Shown: positions 45,759 through 57,272 of the stretch, piece after piece | How the letters are laid out: each line of letters begins with the position of its first letter | How positions within the stretch are numbered: the first letter of the stretch is position 1 | Source: Labia minor | Lineage: Eukaryota; Arthropoda; Insecta; Dermaptera; Spongiphoridae | Direction of reading: 5' to 3' | NCBI GenBank assembly: GCA_963082975.1 | Contig: OY720350.1 | Span: forward strand, 11,254,910-11,318,909 | DNA: 64,000 bases | The notes under the pieces: model-generated | The model's input: only the letters and a program-made list of their open reading frames with translations | Database searches by the model: none | What the model was told of the DNA's origin: nothing | Translations under genes and position numbers: made by a program

Positions 45759-46614
45759 CTGAAACAATAATCAACCATATATACCATATATAATACAATT
45801 TTTGAATAATTAAAAAAAAAATTATTTAGTTTAATAAATAATCAAATATTATTTAATAAATATAAATTATTCAAAATGTGTAGTTTTGAAATGATCTCTT
45901 GGATATCAATATTCAAAATATATTTTATAATAAAATAAATAAATAACCAATTATAATATTATCATCATTAGTAAAAAAAATATCCCCTAAGTTTTAAATT
46001 GAAATTCTATATCAATTATGTTTGTTGTTTTATATTGAGGATAAATTAGTTTTTCATTAAAGGCACACAATGAAAAATTATAAAAAAAGTATATACTTTT
46101 TTACACACACACAATTATAAATCATTTCTACATTACATTCATATAAAAATTCTAACAAAATATTACAGATTTCATAAATTTGTATTTATTCACAAAATAA
46201 CGCAAATAAAACAAAATGAAAGTAAATATTAAATGGTTTATATAGATAAATAAAAAATATAGAGATTTATTATTATAAAAATAAAAAGATTATAATTTGA
46301 AATATTATAAATTAATAATTTACTTTATTTAATAATACTACTATTGATCTTGCCGAAAGATTTAATTACTTACTTTAAAATAATAATAATAATAATAATT
46401 AAAATTATGATTATGGATTTTGTTTAATTAAAATTAATTAATTTTGATTATCTCATCAAATGTTGTGGAGGCATAAATATTAAGTGAATGCCATTGACAT
46501 TGGTCCTTTAAATAGAGAATGAAGATTTATTCATTGATATTGATTAAATTCTAATTCTAAATAAATATTTTGATTATCTTTTTGTGGATCCTAATATTTA
46601 TTTTTGTGTTTTTT

Positions 46615-47200
46615 ATTATCTCGCCAGTGATAGTATTGCGATCACGAAAATTTTCGATGTCGAGATTTTGATGTTTTTATACGTTTTGAAGGTTCCTGAA
46701 TCATTTTTAGTAAAGTTGAGAAAAATGTCTGTGTGTATGTGTGTATATAGACAAGATTATGCATTGAGGTAGAATAATGAAATTTGGTATTCGGCCATTA
46801 TTCAAAATTCGTAGTTTTCTCTCAACTTTTGAGAAATGTAGCTCAACCGGAAGAGGGTCATTACCTAGAGCGTTTTGATTTTTTCTTCTAAAGAGAACGT
46901 AATAATAAAAATATATGTTTGATAATTTTTCACATGATTAATAATTGTATAAAACTGTTATATATAGAATTTCAGCTTTATGAATCGCTGAAAGTTCCAG
47001 AATTAATTTTTTAACACTGCAAATCACGCGCCAGCACTTGACGTGGTGCCATCAACAAAGAGCCAAACATGTCCTGGTTTAATAAATATTAGTTATTAAT
47101 TTTAATTTATAATTTATAATTAATTAAACTTAATTTAAATATAATATATGTTAATTAATCCAATTCAAATTGCGAGATAGTCGAGTGGAGACACTCCAGC
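46615..47200 (+). mobile_element. family B repeat, full length
   Basis: It runs from ATTATCTCGCCAGTGATAGT to GCGAGATAGTCGAGTGGAGACACTCC, with every internal block present. It lies head to tail with a second, internally deleted copy starting 8 bp further on. Confidence 0.85.
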
Positions 47201-47207
47201 TAATTTT

Positions 47208-47413
47208 ACTATCTCGACAGAGATAGTATTGCGATCACGAAAATTTTCGATCTTGAGATTTTGATGGTTTTATACGTTTTGCAGGTTTCTGAATTATTTT
47301 CACTAAGATTGAGAAAATTGTCTGTGTGTGTGTGTATATGTGTATGTAGACAAGATTAAACAAAAACATCAAAAAATTCAAATTTGCGAGAAGGTCGAGT
47401 GAAGACACTCCAG
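47208..47413 (+). mobile_element. family B repeat, internally deleted
   Basis: It retains the left end (ACTATCTCGACAGAGATAGT), the (GT)n segment and the right end (GCGAGAAGGTCGAGTGAAGACACTCC). About 380 bp of core and A/T-rich third are gone. It is tandem to 46615-47200. Confidence 0.85.
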
Positions 47414-47569
47414 TTTTTTTTTATAAAGATTACAATAAAACAAACTATTTAGATATTTTCTTTGATATTGAAATAATTAAATAATTTTTATATTAGTATA
47501 ATAATAAAATAATTTTAATAAATAATAAGTATTTTAATATTTTAGTATATATGAATTAATTTATCTTTC

Positions 47570-48235
47570 CATCCACCCCTCCCCATAAATTTTAAACCAT
47601 TGATTATTGATCACGATTCATTGATTTACACGGACGGTAATGACTTCCATCAGGATTCATTGGGATGATAAGCAGGAGCTTAGTTATCTGAACTTTAAAG
47701 TTTTGTTCTCTCTTGTTCTCTTACAACGTAATGGATTGCTAAGAGACAGCGTATCACTGCGTGTTGCCTACATCGGAAAACCTGATGAACTGGAAAGTAC
47801 TGAAAGCTGATGTGTTGAGATTGGTGGTGTCCATTAGGATTTTCTCTCCTCATAAGAAAAAAAAAAATAAGACGGGATTTTCATTCTACTATTAGTTCTT
47901 CCAGAGTATTAGTACTTTCAGATGTCATCCGCATAGATTATTAGCCGCAAAAGGATGATTGCATCTTAATGGTGTGCATGCATAATATAAATAGAATGGA
48001 AGAATGGAATTCCACAAGAGAAAGTTATATTTATTTTGCCTGCCGATGGATGTTTGTATTACATAACTGTATGATATTTTCACGATATTAGAAGAAACTG
48101 ATTCTCTTCAATAGATTTATTGAAAAATGTTGTCAGTCAAGCACAAAGATCAATAAAATATTTTTCATTTCCTTCCACAGGGCAAGAAACCCTTTATTGT
48201 TAAAAATTATACTCCAGAATGACATCCAAAAAAAT
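47570..48235. other. unidentified, less A/T-rich stretch
   Basis: It contains words such as GATTGCTAAGAGACAGCGTA and ACATCGGAAAACCTGATGAA. No open frame, splice-flanked peptide or terminal repeat could be recognised. It could be an old transposon or a regulatory segment. Confidence 0.3.
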
Positions 48236-48238
48236 AAG

Positions 48239-48804
48239 CTGGAGTGTCTCCAGTAGACTATCTCGCAAATTTGAATTGGATTAATTAACATATTATATTT
48301 AAATTAAATTTAATTAATTATAAATTATAAATTGAAATTAATAAATATTTATCAAATCAGCGCATGTTTGGCTCTTTGTTGATGGCAGCACGTCACGTGC
48401 TGGCACGTGATTTGCAGTGTTAAAAAATTAATTCCGATACTTTCTATATATATATAGCAGTTTTATACAATTTTTAATCATGTGAAAAACTATCAAACAT
48501 GTATCTTTATTTTTAAGGTCACTTTAGAGGAAAAAAAATCAAAACTTTGTAGGTAATGATTCTCTTCCGGTTGAGCTACATTTCTCAAAAGGTGATAAAA
48601 AACTACGAATTTTGAATAATGCCCATGTACCAAATTTCATGATTCTAGCTCAAACCGTTATTGCTTAATCTTGTCTACATACACACATACACACATAGAC
48701 ATTTTTCTCAACCTAAGTGAAAATGACTTAGGGTCCTTCAAAACGTATAAAAACATCAAAATCGAAAATTTTCATAATCGCATTACTATCTCTGGCGAGA
48801 TAGT
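48239..48804 (-). mobile_element. family B repeat, minus orientation, full length
   Basis: It runs from CTGGAGTGTCTCCAGTAGAC to ACTATCTCTGGCGAGATAGT, both ends intact. It pairs as an inverted repeat with 46615-47200 about 1 kb away. Confidence 0.85.
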
Positions 48805-49421
48805 AAAAAATCAACAAAAATAATGAGTACTTTTTAATTAGAGAGTTAATCCCTAAAATAATAAATAAATAATTAAATATATACTATCTTTTTTTTTGAC
48901 TAATTAATTATAAATATTTCATTTAATAATCGATAATTTCAATCAAATAAATGATTAGGAATTGATAATGAAATGAAGGTCAGTTTGAATAAAAGTCGAC
49001 TTTTAGACGCCTAAACTTTTTACATAATTTAAAAATATACGTGTAGATGAAAAAGAATTAATGTAATAGTTAAATTATATATTTATAAAATATTATATTA
49101 ATGATTCTTATTGACGTAAATCAAGAATCAATTTAAAAACAAATAAGAAATTTCTCTATCTAAAAATTTCTTCAATTTATTTAGTAACATTCATTGGCTA
49201 TAAATAAAAAAAAAGTTAATTTATTGTATTTCTAAAAATGTGTGCAAAATTAAAAAAAAAATATGTAAAATTTTAAAACATATATTATTAATATATATTC
49301 ATATTTAATTATAATCAAAGGCAAGGTTATTTAAAACAATAAAAATTGCTATCAAGAATTTATTTGAAGCAATAATAAAAAAATATTTTTTTTAATAATT
49401 TGCAAATTTTATTTTATTTTT

Positions 49422-50023
49422 ACTATCTAGCAAGAGATAGTATTGCGATCACGAAAATGTTCGATGTCGAGATTTTGATGTTTTTATACGTTTTGAAGGT
49501 TCCTGAATCATTTTCACTAAGGTTGAGAAAAATGTCTCTCTGTGTGTATGTATGTATGTATGTAACCAAGATTACGCAAAAACGTTTTGAGCTAGAATAA
49601 TGAAATTTGAAACACGGGTATTATTCAAAACACATAGTTTTCTATCAACTTTTTAGAAATGTAGCTCTTTCGGAAGAAGATCATTACCTACCACGTTTTC
49701 AATTTTTTTCCTCTAAACTGACCGTAAAAATAAAGATATATGTTTGATAGTTTTTTACATGATTAATAATTGTATAAAACTGCTATATATAGAATTTCAG
49801 CTCGATTGAATCGCTGAAAGTACCGGAATTAATTTTTTAACACTGCAAATCACGCGCCAACACGTGACGTGGTGCCATCAACAAAGAGCCAATCATGCGC
49901 TGCTTTAATAAATATTATTTATTAATTTTAATTTATAATTTAATTAATTAAATTTAATTTAAATATAATATATATTATTTAAACCAATTCATATTGCGAG
50001 ATAGTTGAGTGGAAACACTCCAG
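49422..50023 (+). mobile_element. family B repeat, full length
   Basis: The left end is ACTATCTAGCAAGAGATAGT and the right end GCGAGATAGTTGAGTGGAAACACTCC, both with single changes. The core is intact. Confidence 0.85.
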
Positions 50024-51031
50024 ATTTTTTTTAAAAAAAAAAATATAAATATCTACGTTATACACATAATACATACATTTCTTTCAAAATATCAACCAAA
50101 TGTATAAATAAAACCACATACTTGTATAAAATAAAATAAATTCATCAATAAAATATACAAAAAAAAAACATTTCATTGATATATAAAAATTGATGGACTT
50201 TTCGTAATTACTTATATATATATATATATACATCTATATTGGTATATATTTTAAATAAAACTTCTTTACATGTAATGAAATATTCATAGAATTTAAATTA
50301 AAAATAAAGAGAGACCTCAAGGAATAAAGTGTTGGCAAAGCTCTTTAGTGTCTTTTGAGGCGCCCATTTTTCTTATCCAACCAAACCACTCATCCTTCTC
50401 CCGTCATCCAACCACCTTATTTCTTGTTCAGTTAGCCTGTTGTTTCCCTCGTCACGCAATTTGTAAATTAGTCTCTATCCCAGTTAAGATTTATGATTTC
50501 TCCCTTAAATACTAGACAAGTTGGTAGAATAAAAATTCAGGGATGAAGATAATCTAGAAGTTGTATTTGTTCATTATAATGTTTGTTATTCTTTTAAATA
50601 TTACACCATTTATTATAATATATCATTATTATATGTTGTGAAATTTAAAAATTAAAGGGTTGTGGGTAGATGTCGGTGGGGAGAATTAAAAAGGCAGATG
50701 GAAGATTTTTAGAAAATTTCTATAATTCACACACATAAATAGAAATATGACATAATTTTTTTCTTTTAGTAAGAATATGTAAATTAAATTTGATATTCAA
50801 TATAAATAATATAAATATCAATATAAATATCAATATAAATAATAATATATATAAGTTTTATTTTAATAATAATTTATAAATAAATATTAATTAATAAGTA
50901 ATAAAAAAAATAACTAATAACAAAAATATACCAAAATAATAATTTTATACATTATTAATTTGTTATTTATCCAAAATTAATTTCAAAATTCATAGAGTTC
51001 AATTTGGGAATGCTCTTATTTAAAAAAAAAT

Positions 51032-51755
51032 CTGGATTGTCTCCACTAGACTATCTCGCAAATTTGAATTAGATTAATTAACATATATTATATTTAAATT
51101 AAATTTAATTAATTATAAATTATAAATTAAAATTAAGAAATAATATTTATTAAACCAGCGCGTGTTTGGCTCTTTGTTGACGGCTCGTTCTAGCGCGTGA
51201 TTGGCAATCAACGTGTTAAAAAATTTAAAAAATTAATTCCGGTACTTTAAGCGATTCATTCAAGCTGAAATTCTATATATATATAACAGTTTTATACAAT
51301 TTCTAATCATGTGAATAACTATCAAACATATTTTTATTTTTACGGAGAGTTTAGAGCAGTGATTCCCAAAGTTAAATGGAGGGGTTAAATGAATAATCGC
51401 TTTAACAAAAGGAAAGTTTTCCAATTTTTCAAGAAAGCCAAAAATTTAGTAAAAATTTGATGTATTGTGCGTGCCGCGGAAAAAATCTGATTATTTAGGG
51501 AGCCGCAGACCAGAAAAGATTGGGAACCTCTGGTTTAGAGGAAAAAAATGAAAAAATGGTAGGTGAGCTACATTTCTCAAAAGTTGATAGAAAACTACGA
51601 ATTTTGAATAATGCCCGTGTATCAAATTTCATTATTCTAGCTCAAACCCTTTTTTCGTAATCTTGTCTACATACAAACACACAACCTGAGGGACCTTCAA
51701 AACGTATAAAAACATCAAAATCTCGACATCAAAAATTTTCATGATCGCAATAGTA
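51032..51755 (-). mobile_element. family B repeat, minus, interrupted by a MITE
   Basis: It begins CTGGATTGTCTCCACTAGAC and ends near GATCGCAATAGT, with the left hairpin (right side here) lost. A 176-bp MITE sits inside it at 51357-51532. Confidence 0.8.
51357..51532. mobile_element. hAT-type MITE nested in family B
   Basis: It begins CAGTGATTCCCAAAG and ends GATTGGGAACCTCTG (inverted). GTTTAGAG occurs exactly on both sides (51349-51356, 51533-51540). Removing it and one GTTTAGAG restores continuous family B sequence, so the boundaries are secure. Confidence 0.9.
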
Positions 51756-51787
51756 AAAAGTAACTCTTCAATAATACTCGCTTCATA

Positions 51788-51820
51788 ATTTTTACCGATA
51801 GACGATAGGAAGGGAAGGTA
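51788..51820 (+). mobile_element. family A left-end stub
   Basis: TTTTTACCGATAGACGATAGGAAGGG is the first 30 bp of family A; nothing of the rest follows. Confidence 0.5.
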
Positions 51821-53518
51821 TTAATCTATTGGTATATACTTATATATTCCTTTATAAAAATTAAACTTTCATAGGCATTTTTATGGAATTTTATGAGATA
51901 CAACATTTAATGACATTTAAAGAAATCCTCCTCATGTTAAATTATCCAATTTAATAGTATCCAATTTCAGTGTTGTAGAGAGCTAATATCCGGAAATAAT
52001 TAATAGAATTGTATTGTGAAAGCAATTACGAAAACAAGCAACTTAATTAATTTACTTATGCCTGTTGAAATGTTGCTAATCGATTTTACATTCTTCCTAC
52101 ATTTAAATTCAAGATCATTATCAATTGAAGTTGTGATGTTTATAAATTGGACATTTTATAGATGTATTGACCATATGATCTGATGTTTCGATTGGTTTTA
52201 TGCACAATTTAACATTCAATGATGAATAAATAAATTAATTTATAATTTAATGTAAATTGTAAATTATATATTGTGTGTGTCTAAATATAAAAGAGAGGAA
52301 TGTTCATCATAATCAACATAATAATTAATACAATTGATTATTAAATTCATAGGTAATCCTAATATTAAAATATTTTCGTTATTTTTAATTTATAATTATA
52401 ATAATAAAACCAAATGTCACTGTATGTATCACTGTATCATCGTAACGCTCGGCCACATTCGGTTACATGGGGCGAAAATTCGTTCAGTGGCTATTTCAAA
52501 AAAAAAACATATTCTATATATATGGTAATTTGATTTTTATGTATTTTAAAAAAATGTTAATTGAATATACATATATATATTTCATTGTTTTAAATACTCA
52601 TTTAATTAAATATTTAATTAAATTAAATTATTTGATTATTTTTTAAATTATTTACTAATTTAATTATCAAAAATTAATTTTTTTAATTAAATATTAAATT
52701 AAATTTTTTATATATAATATATTAAAATTATTATTTAATATATACATATATTTATATTTATAATATATAATATGTATGAAGTGAAAGTTTCGGCTGATCT
52801 TCTAAGGGCAATGTTTAATATGTGTTGTTAAATGTTTTTCGATCTACATGCATTTACCTCTAGACACCCCACCCCCCTCCACAGGCTCTATAAATATATA
52901 AATAATATAATATGCTTATATTTCATTCTTTTAATAGAATTTCTACTTGGTGTTTGTATTTGTTGATAAACTACCTCCTATTATATCTTATTATATCTAT
53001 CGATAATTACTGTTTTTCAATATTATATGTGTTATATATTACAATTATTATGATGATTGGTATATGAAAAATATTGTTTTCAAAGAACTATTTAATTAAT
53101 TGCTGCAAATCCCGATAAATTAAGTTTAAAACTGAAATTGCAAACACCGTTTGCAACGGGTTTGATTATTGACTAATATTTTCTTAAACAAAATAAGCAA
53201 TAATATTTATATTTAAATTTATATTTTGAAAAATACTCTAATTTGAAAATTTGAGTGAAAACGAAAATCCAAATGAAATAAAAAATATACTGATTGAATT
53301 AAAATGAATTAAAACCTTTCGCATACAGACTTTCAACAAATTACTATTCATTACATCGGGAGTACAGAATCTAGTTTTATAATATAAGTACATTGATGTG
53401 GGATTTGTTATTCATAAAAAAAATTATTATCTTCTTTAGCGTAATTTAATTTTAAGAAATAAATTCCTCTAAAGATTGTGGTGGTTAATCACGGAATTTT
53501 AACGAGCTTTTAAGATAC

Positions 53519-53702
53519 CTGTGCTTTGCTTGGATGTGGTCCTCCCTGGAATTCAATGGTCCCATAGGCATCGGTCGAAGAGGGTTGTGTGTGTTTGGCT
53601 GGACTCCAAAGTTCATTGTTTGGTTGATTAGCGCCCCCGGGTTGGTTGGAGCAATCTGCCCCTGAACCACAATGGAAAGTGAGCGAAAGCCCGCAGCAAC
53701 AT
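53519..53702 (-). CDS. TRPM: TRPM exon, first visible (N-terminal, CCCG motif)
   Basis: The acceptor is TTTTCAG at 53703 and the donor is CAG|GTATCT. The exon begins with the last base of a split codon, most simply Arg as AG|A, so an upstream exon must exist. The encoded peptide starts CCCG, continues with a variable Gly/Asn/Pro-rich linker, and ends DAYGTIEFQGG followed by HPSKAQ. Cys-Cys-Cys-Gly and the DAxGxIxFQGG block are landmarks of the TRPM N-terminus, just before the LSDAT/SLOG domain. It ends in phase 0 and joins the next exon's YVRLAYDT. A competing open frame over the same bases, starting MVQGQIAPTN, is a shadow. Confidence 0.9.
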
Positions 53703-54384
53703 CTGAAAATAATAATAATAAAAAAATGAATTATCATAATAGGATGGATAGATTTGAGAAGTTTTTATTACTTATATGAAAAATATTATTTTATTTCAAG
53801 ATGAGTATATAAGTAAACAAATAGGGATGTTTTTTTTTTAATCTTTTAAGGGAAATTATGAGAATATTTATTTGACTTCAATAAAATATCAATTCCTTAA
53901 TGGTGGTAGAAATATTATAGAAATATTTACATATATTGTAAGTAATCCAATGAATTTTTTCATTTGCTATTGAATTTCAATCGATATTGGGAATAGACCT
54001 CTCCCCCTCCCTCTACGATACCTCTTATCTCATTACCAAGACTCAGCCTCTAATGACTAAATCATTTCCAGTAACACCAAGTTAATATCTCATATCCAAG
54101 ATATGGATTCAATGTTGTAGCCTGTTATAATGTTAATAAGTAACTAAAACATTTCGTCATAATGACCGTAGGGATTTGACCTCATCATCAATAAACATCA
54201 AACTTCTTGTTTTCAAAGTTTCCGCTTATGGAAATTTAATCCACTGAAGATGAACACTTAAAAGAGACAACAAAAAAAAAAAAACAATAAAATATTTATT
54301 TAATCAATCAACAAATTTCAAACGAAATAATTATACCAAGTTATTAAAAATAAATACTAATAAATAAATATTTCTCTGTGACTG

Positions 54385-55640
54385 TATGGAACTCGAAAGT
54401 TCTTGGCCGCAGCAACCACATTCCTCCAAGTGTCCCTATCCCGAGCAACAACCATCCAACCTAGAGGGTTATTCCCGGGAATTCCCTCCCGACCCATTAT
54501 TTTTCATGCTGATTATGATGCCGATACCCAAATTTTTGTTTGTTAACTGAAATAGTCGTTTTAAATATAAAATACAAGTGTATATACATACATTTGTCAT
54601 TTCCTTTTCTTTCGTTCTCTCCCTTTAATTTTTCTAGTTTTTGAGTTTTGTTACAGTGAACTCTGGCAGACGGCAATTGCCATTGCCAAATTATTTTGTA
54701 TTTAACTTTTTTGTATATATATATATATATAGTTATATATATGTCTGCACGTGTAATAGAAATTGGCATAACTTATAACTGTTAATCAACCTTTAGACTT
54801 AAAATTCGATTTCACAAGCTTGGGTCTGTTTTAATTGTCATACCTGACACCTTGGTAAGTGCTCTATATAAAAGGGCTCTTGAACAAGTAACAATAATAA
54901 AATACACTATTGCACCTGACCATTTGGAAAGAGAATAATTCTCCTCACACCTTTGAAATTAACCCCTTTTCATTACCTACCCCTTAACTTAAATGAATAT
55001 AAAAAAGCTGTCGTTGAGAGTGAGTAAGATAAAGACATAATTATATTTTTTGATAAATAAATAAATATTATTATTTATTTATTCAAGAAATAATATATTC
55101 TGTATGTTATTTCAGTCCACCTTTTTGGGTAGAGACAAAAAAAAGCAAAAACATCCAAAAAGCAAAGAAAAAAAAAGCAAAACATAGTTACATATTTACA
55201 CTATAACTAACACTCTGTAACAAACGATCATAAATGTCTTTAATTGAGGGCACACATAATCACAGACTCAGAGTATCAGGTTTCCATCTTTTTAGATAGA
55301 TACAGTAAAGAAAAACCAAAATAAGAAATACAAAAAAAATGACAAAAAAATATAAATCGAACATAATGCAAAAAAAAAACATAAAGAAAGAAAAAATAAA
55401 AAGGAATAACTAATCGTTACTCCTCTAATATGAAGGATCTCAGTATCTTCATCCCAGGAAATGTGTTTTTAAATTTCCCGGTTCCCGGGAACGAAAATAA
55501 TCCGGGAAAAATTACTCTCTAATTCAACCCCTATCCTCTCCTGTTTCTCTCACCTCCCTTTCTACATTTTCCTTGGTCTTCCAAGCGGACGTTTCCCAAT
55601 CGGTCTCCCCACCAATATATTTTTCTATCATTCTTTGAGA
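54385..55640 (-). mobile_element. LINE fragment split by a hAT-like element
   Basis: 54385-54461 (CTCGAAAGTTCTTGGCCGCA, CAACCACATTCCTCCAAGTG) and 55522-55640 (CCTCCCTTTCTACATTTTCC, TCCAAGCGGACGTTTCCCAA) are consecutive pieces of the LINE tail seen at 14785-15014 and 27030-27484, minus-strand coding. Joined, they are the C-terminal end of the reverse transcriptase protein, frame-broken. Confidence 0.75.
54462..55521. mobile_element. hAT-like non-autonomous element, 1.06 kb
   Basis: The left end is TAGAGGGTTATTCCCGGGAA. The right end, read inward, starts TAGAGAGTAATTTTTCCCGG with a CCCGGGAA repeat. Flanks ATCCAACC (54454-54461) and ATTCAACC (55522-55529) match at 7 of 8 bases. It interrupts a LINE. 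The interior is A/T-rich with (TA)n and no recognisable transposase. Confidence 0.65.
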
Positions 55641-56438
55641 ACAAATACAAATGATAAAATAAAAATAATACTTTGCTAGAGAAATATTCACTTTCATAAT
55701 TGAATTTCAAAATAAATCTGACTATTTACATGATTAATTAAAAAAAAGTCCTTCAAATACAAAATAAAAATCCATTTGTTTTAACTTTAAACTTGATTTT
55801 TTAAACACATAATTAATTTACGATGAATGTCAAAAAAAAAAAAAAAAAATAAATAACAGATTTCAAATAAATTATTTCTTAATTAATAACGTGACAAAGT
55901 GGATGAAAAGAGATTTATATTTAATCCGATTTAGTTAAAACTTAAAAAATAAAAATAAAAAATTGAAATCTGTTTATTAATATAATTAAAGTGACTTTTT
56001 AAATCTTGAAAAATATTATTGTAATATAAATGTAATATATTCCAAAATTGGACAGGTTAAGTCAGTATTTGACAATCTTTTATGACTTGTCTTAACAGAG
56101 TTTCTAAAAACTTCTTCCCCCTTTTTCACATGTTAAATTTAATACTAAAAATTTTTAATTGTTCACTAAGTAGCCTAAATGATAGACTTCAGACCGCCCT
56201 TCAATTGCTTCCTATGAGTATAATAAAAAAAAAAACAAATTGTGGAAATTAAAAATTTTTTGAATTTGAGGAATAAAAAATTTGCATTGCCAAAAAAACA
56301 AATAAATTCTTTTTTTATATTTTTTTTAATAATAATAAAATATATTATGTAAAATTTTTAGACTGGATAAAATTATTTTTATAGGTTAAAATAGGATTAT
56401 CCTCTCATTAGGTAACAATAAGATGGTCTTCATATAAT

Positions 56439-56704
56439 CAGTGATGTATTGGTGAAATAAAAAGTAAGGGAACGCATAGTAGGAGCAAAAAAAGTCCTAT
56501 TTTCAGCAAACTATTTTTTTGCATAAAAGTTTTTATTTTTTCTTATTCTTACTATACAAAATATTAACGAACACAAAACAAGAAATTCTAACAGTAGATT
56601 TAAGTGGGAGTTGTCGGGACATGAAAAAGTACTGGAACGCGTTCCGGTTCTGAAAAAAGGTAAGGGAACGTCGTTCCTCGCGTTCCCCTCCCAATACACC
56701 ACTG
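56439..56704. mobile_element. hAT-type MITE (family D), with 8-bp target duplication
   Basis: Ends are CAGTGATGTATTGG / CCAATACACCACTG. Flanks CATATAAT are identical on both sides (56431-56438, 56705-56712). Same family as 833-1078, with 20 bp more near GTTCCTCGCGTTCCCC. A 69-codon open frame inside is not a gene. Confidence 0.88.
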
Positions 56705-57272
56705 CATATAATTGTTCCATCTATTAATATAATAATTCAACCAAATTGACTAGATAAGACACTAACCACCAATTTTGTAAAGATGGTCTTATATTTTATC
56801 AAAGAATATTTTATCATAGAAAATATCATTTTTACCTTTGTGAATGAAATAAATAAATTAATAAATTCCTGATATTGCTAAATAAGTATATTTTTTTTAT
56901 ATTAGCATATTATAAGAATAAATTCGGCTAAAACCCTTTTTTAATTAAACAGAAATTTTAAAAAATTATGGCAATTTATTTTACAAACAAAAAAAATGGA
57001 GTATTCCGACTACAATTGAATAGAATATTTATTTTTTCGTTTACAAAAACAATTTATTTAAAAGAAATAAATATAAATAAATAATTATAATGTACTTATG
57101 TGTCCTTTTAAATAGAAATAAGTTTTTCGTTTATTCTACTGGTTTTTAAATGAAATTATTTAAAAATTATTATTATTATTATTTATTTAATTATTTAATC
57201 ACCAAAAATTGGCGAAGAAGAATCTTTTCCATTTGTGATAGGCGTTCAACAAGTTAACAATTTAATAAATAA

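Larger units (their letters stand above)
45759..53518 (-). other. TRPM intron (7.8 kb) and its content
   Basis: It contains five family B copies (46615-47200, 47208-47413, 48239-48804, 49422-50023, 51032-51755), a nested hAT MITE and a family A stub at 51788. 45759-46614, 48805-49421, 50024-51031 and 51830-53518 are A/T-rich without recognisable genes. 47570-48235 has more balanced composition but I could not identify it. Confidence 0.75.
1..53702 (-). other. TRPM: TRPM channel gene, partial (8 exons, both ends outside)
   Basis: Gene span covering all recognised exons. Transient receptor potential melastatin channels are tetrameric cation channels of the plasma or intracellular membranes. 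The visible exons encode only the cytosolic N-terminal homology region. Exon lengths in transcript order are 184, 214, 160, 137, 157, 347, 131 and at least 105 nt. Phases match at every junction (2/0, 0/1, 1/2, 2/1, 1/2, 2/1, 1/0, 0), and every intron is GT-AG. The joined product aligns throughout, from memory, with insect TRPM and less closely with vertebrate TRPM1/3/6/7. The transmembrane segments and C-terminus are beyond the left edge. The start codon lies upstream of 53702 and was not found. Introns reach about 21.7 kb and are full of transposons. Exons are clearly less A/T-rich than their surroundings. Confidence 0.93.

Noticed and set aside
45553-45762. 69-codon plus-strand open frame
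   Set aside because: Antisense of TRPM exon 45545-45758.
46584-46772. 62-codon plus-strand frame, also seen at 49400 and 33862
   Set aside because: All three are the left third of family B repeats, not related proteins.
53485-53670. 61-codon minus-strand open frame starting MVQGQIAPTN
   Set aside because: It is an alternative frame over TRPM exon 53519-53702; the other frame has the TRPM motifs and correct splice phase.
54497-54769. 90-codon minus-strand open frame
   Set aside because: Runs through (TA)n inside a non-autonomous hAT-like element; no recognisable domain.
56511-56720. 69-codon minus-strand open frame
   Set aside because: Lies inside a MITE with exact target duplications.
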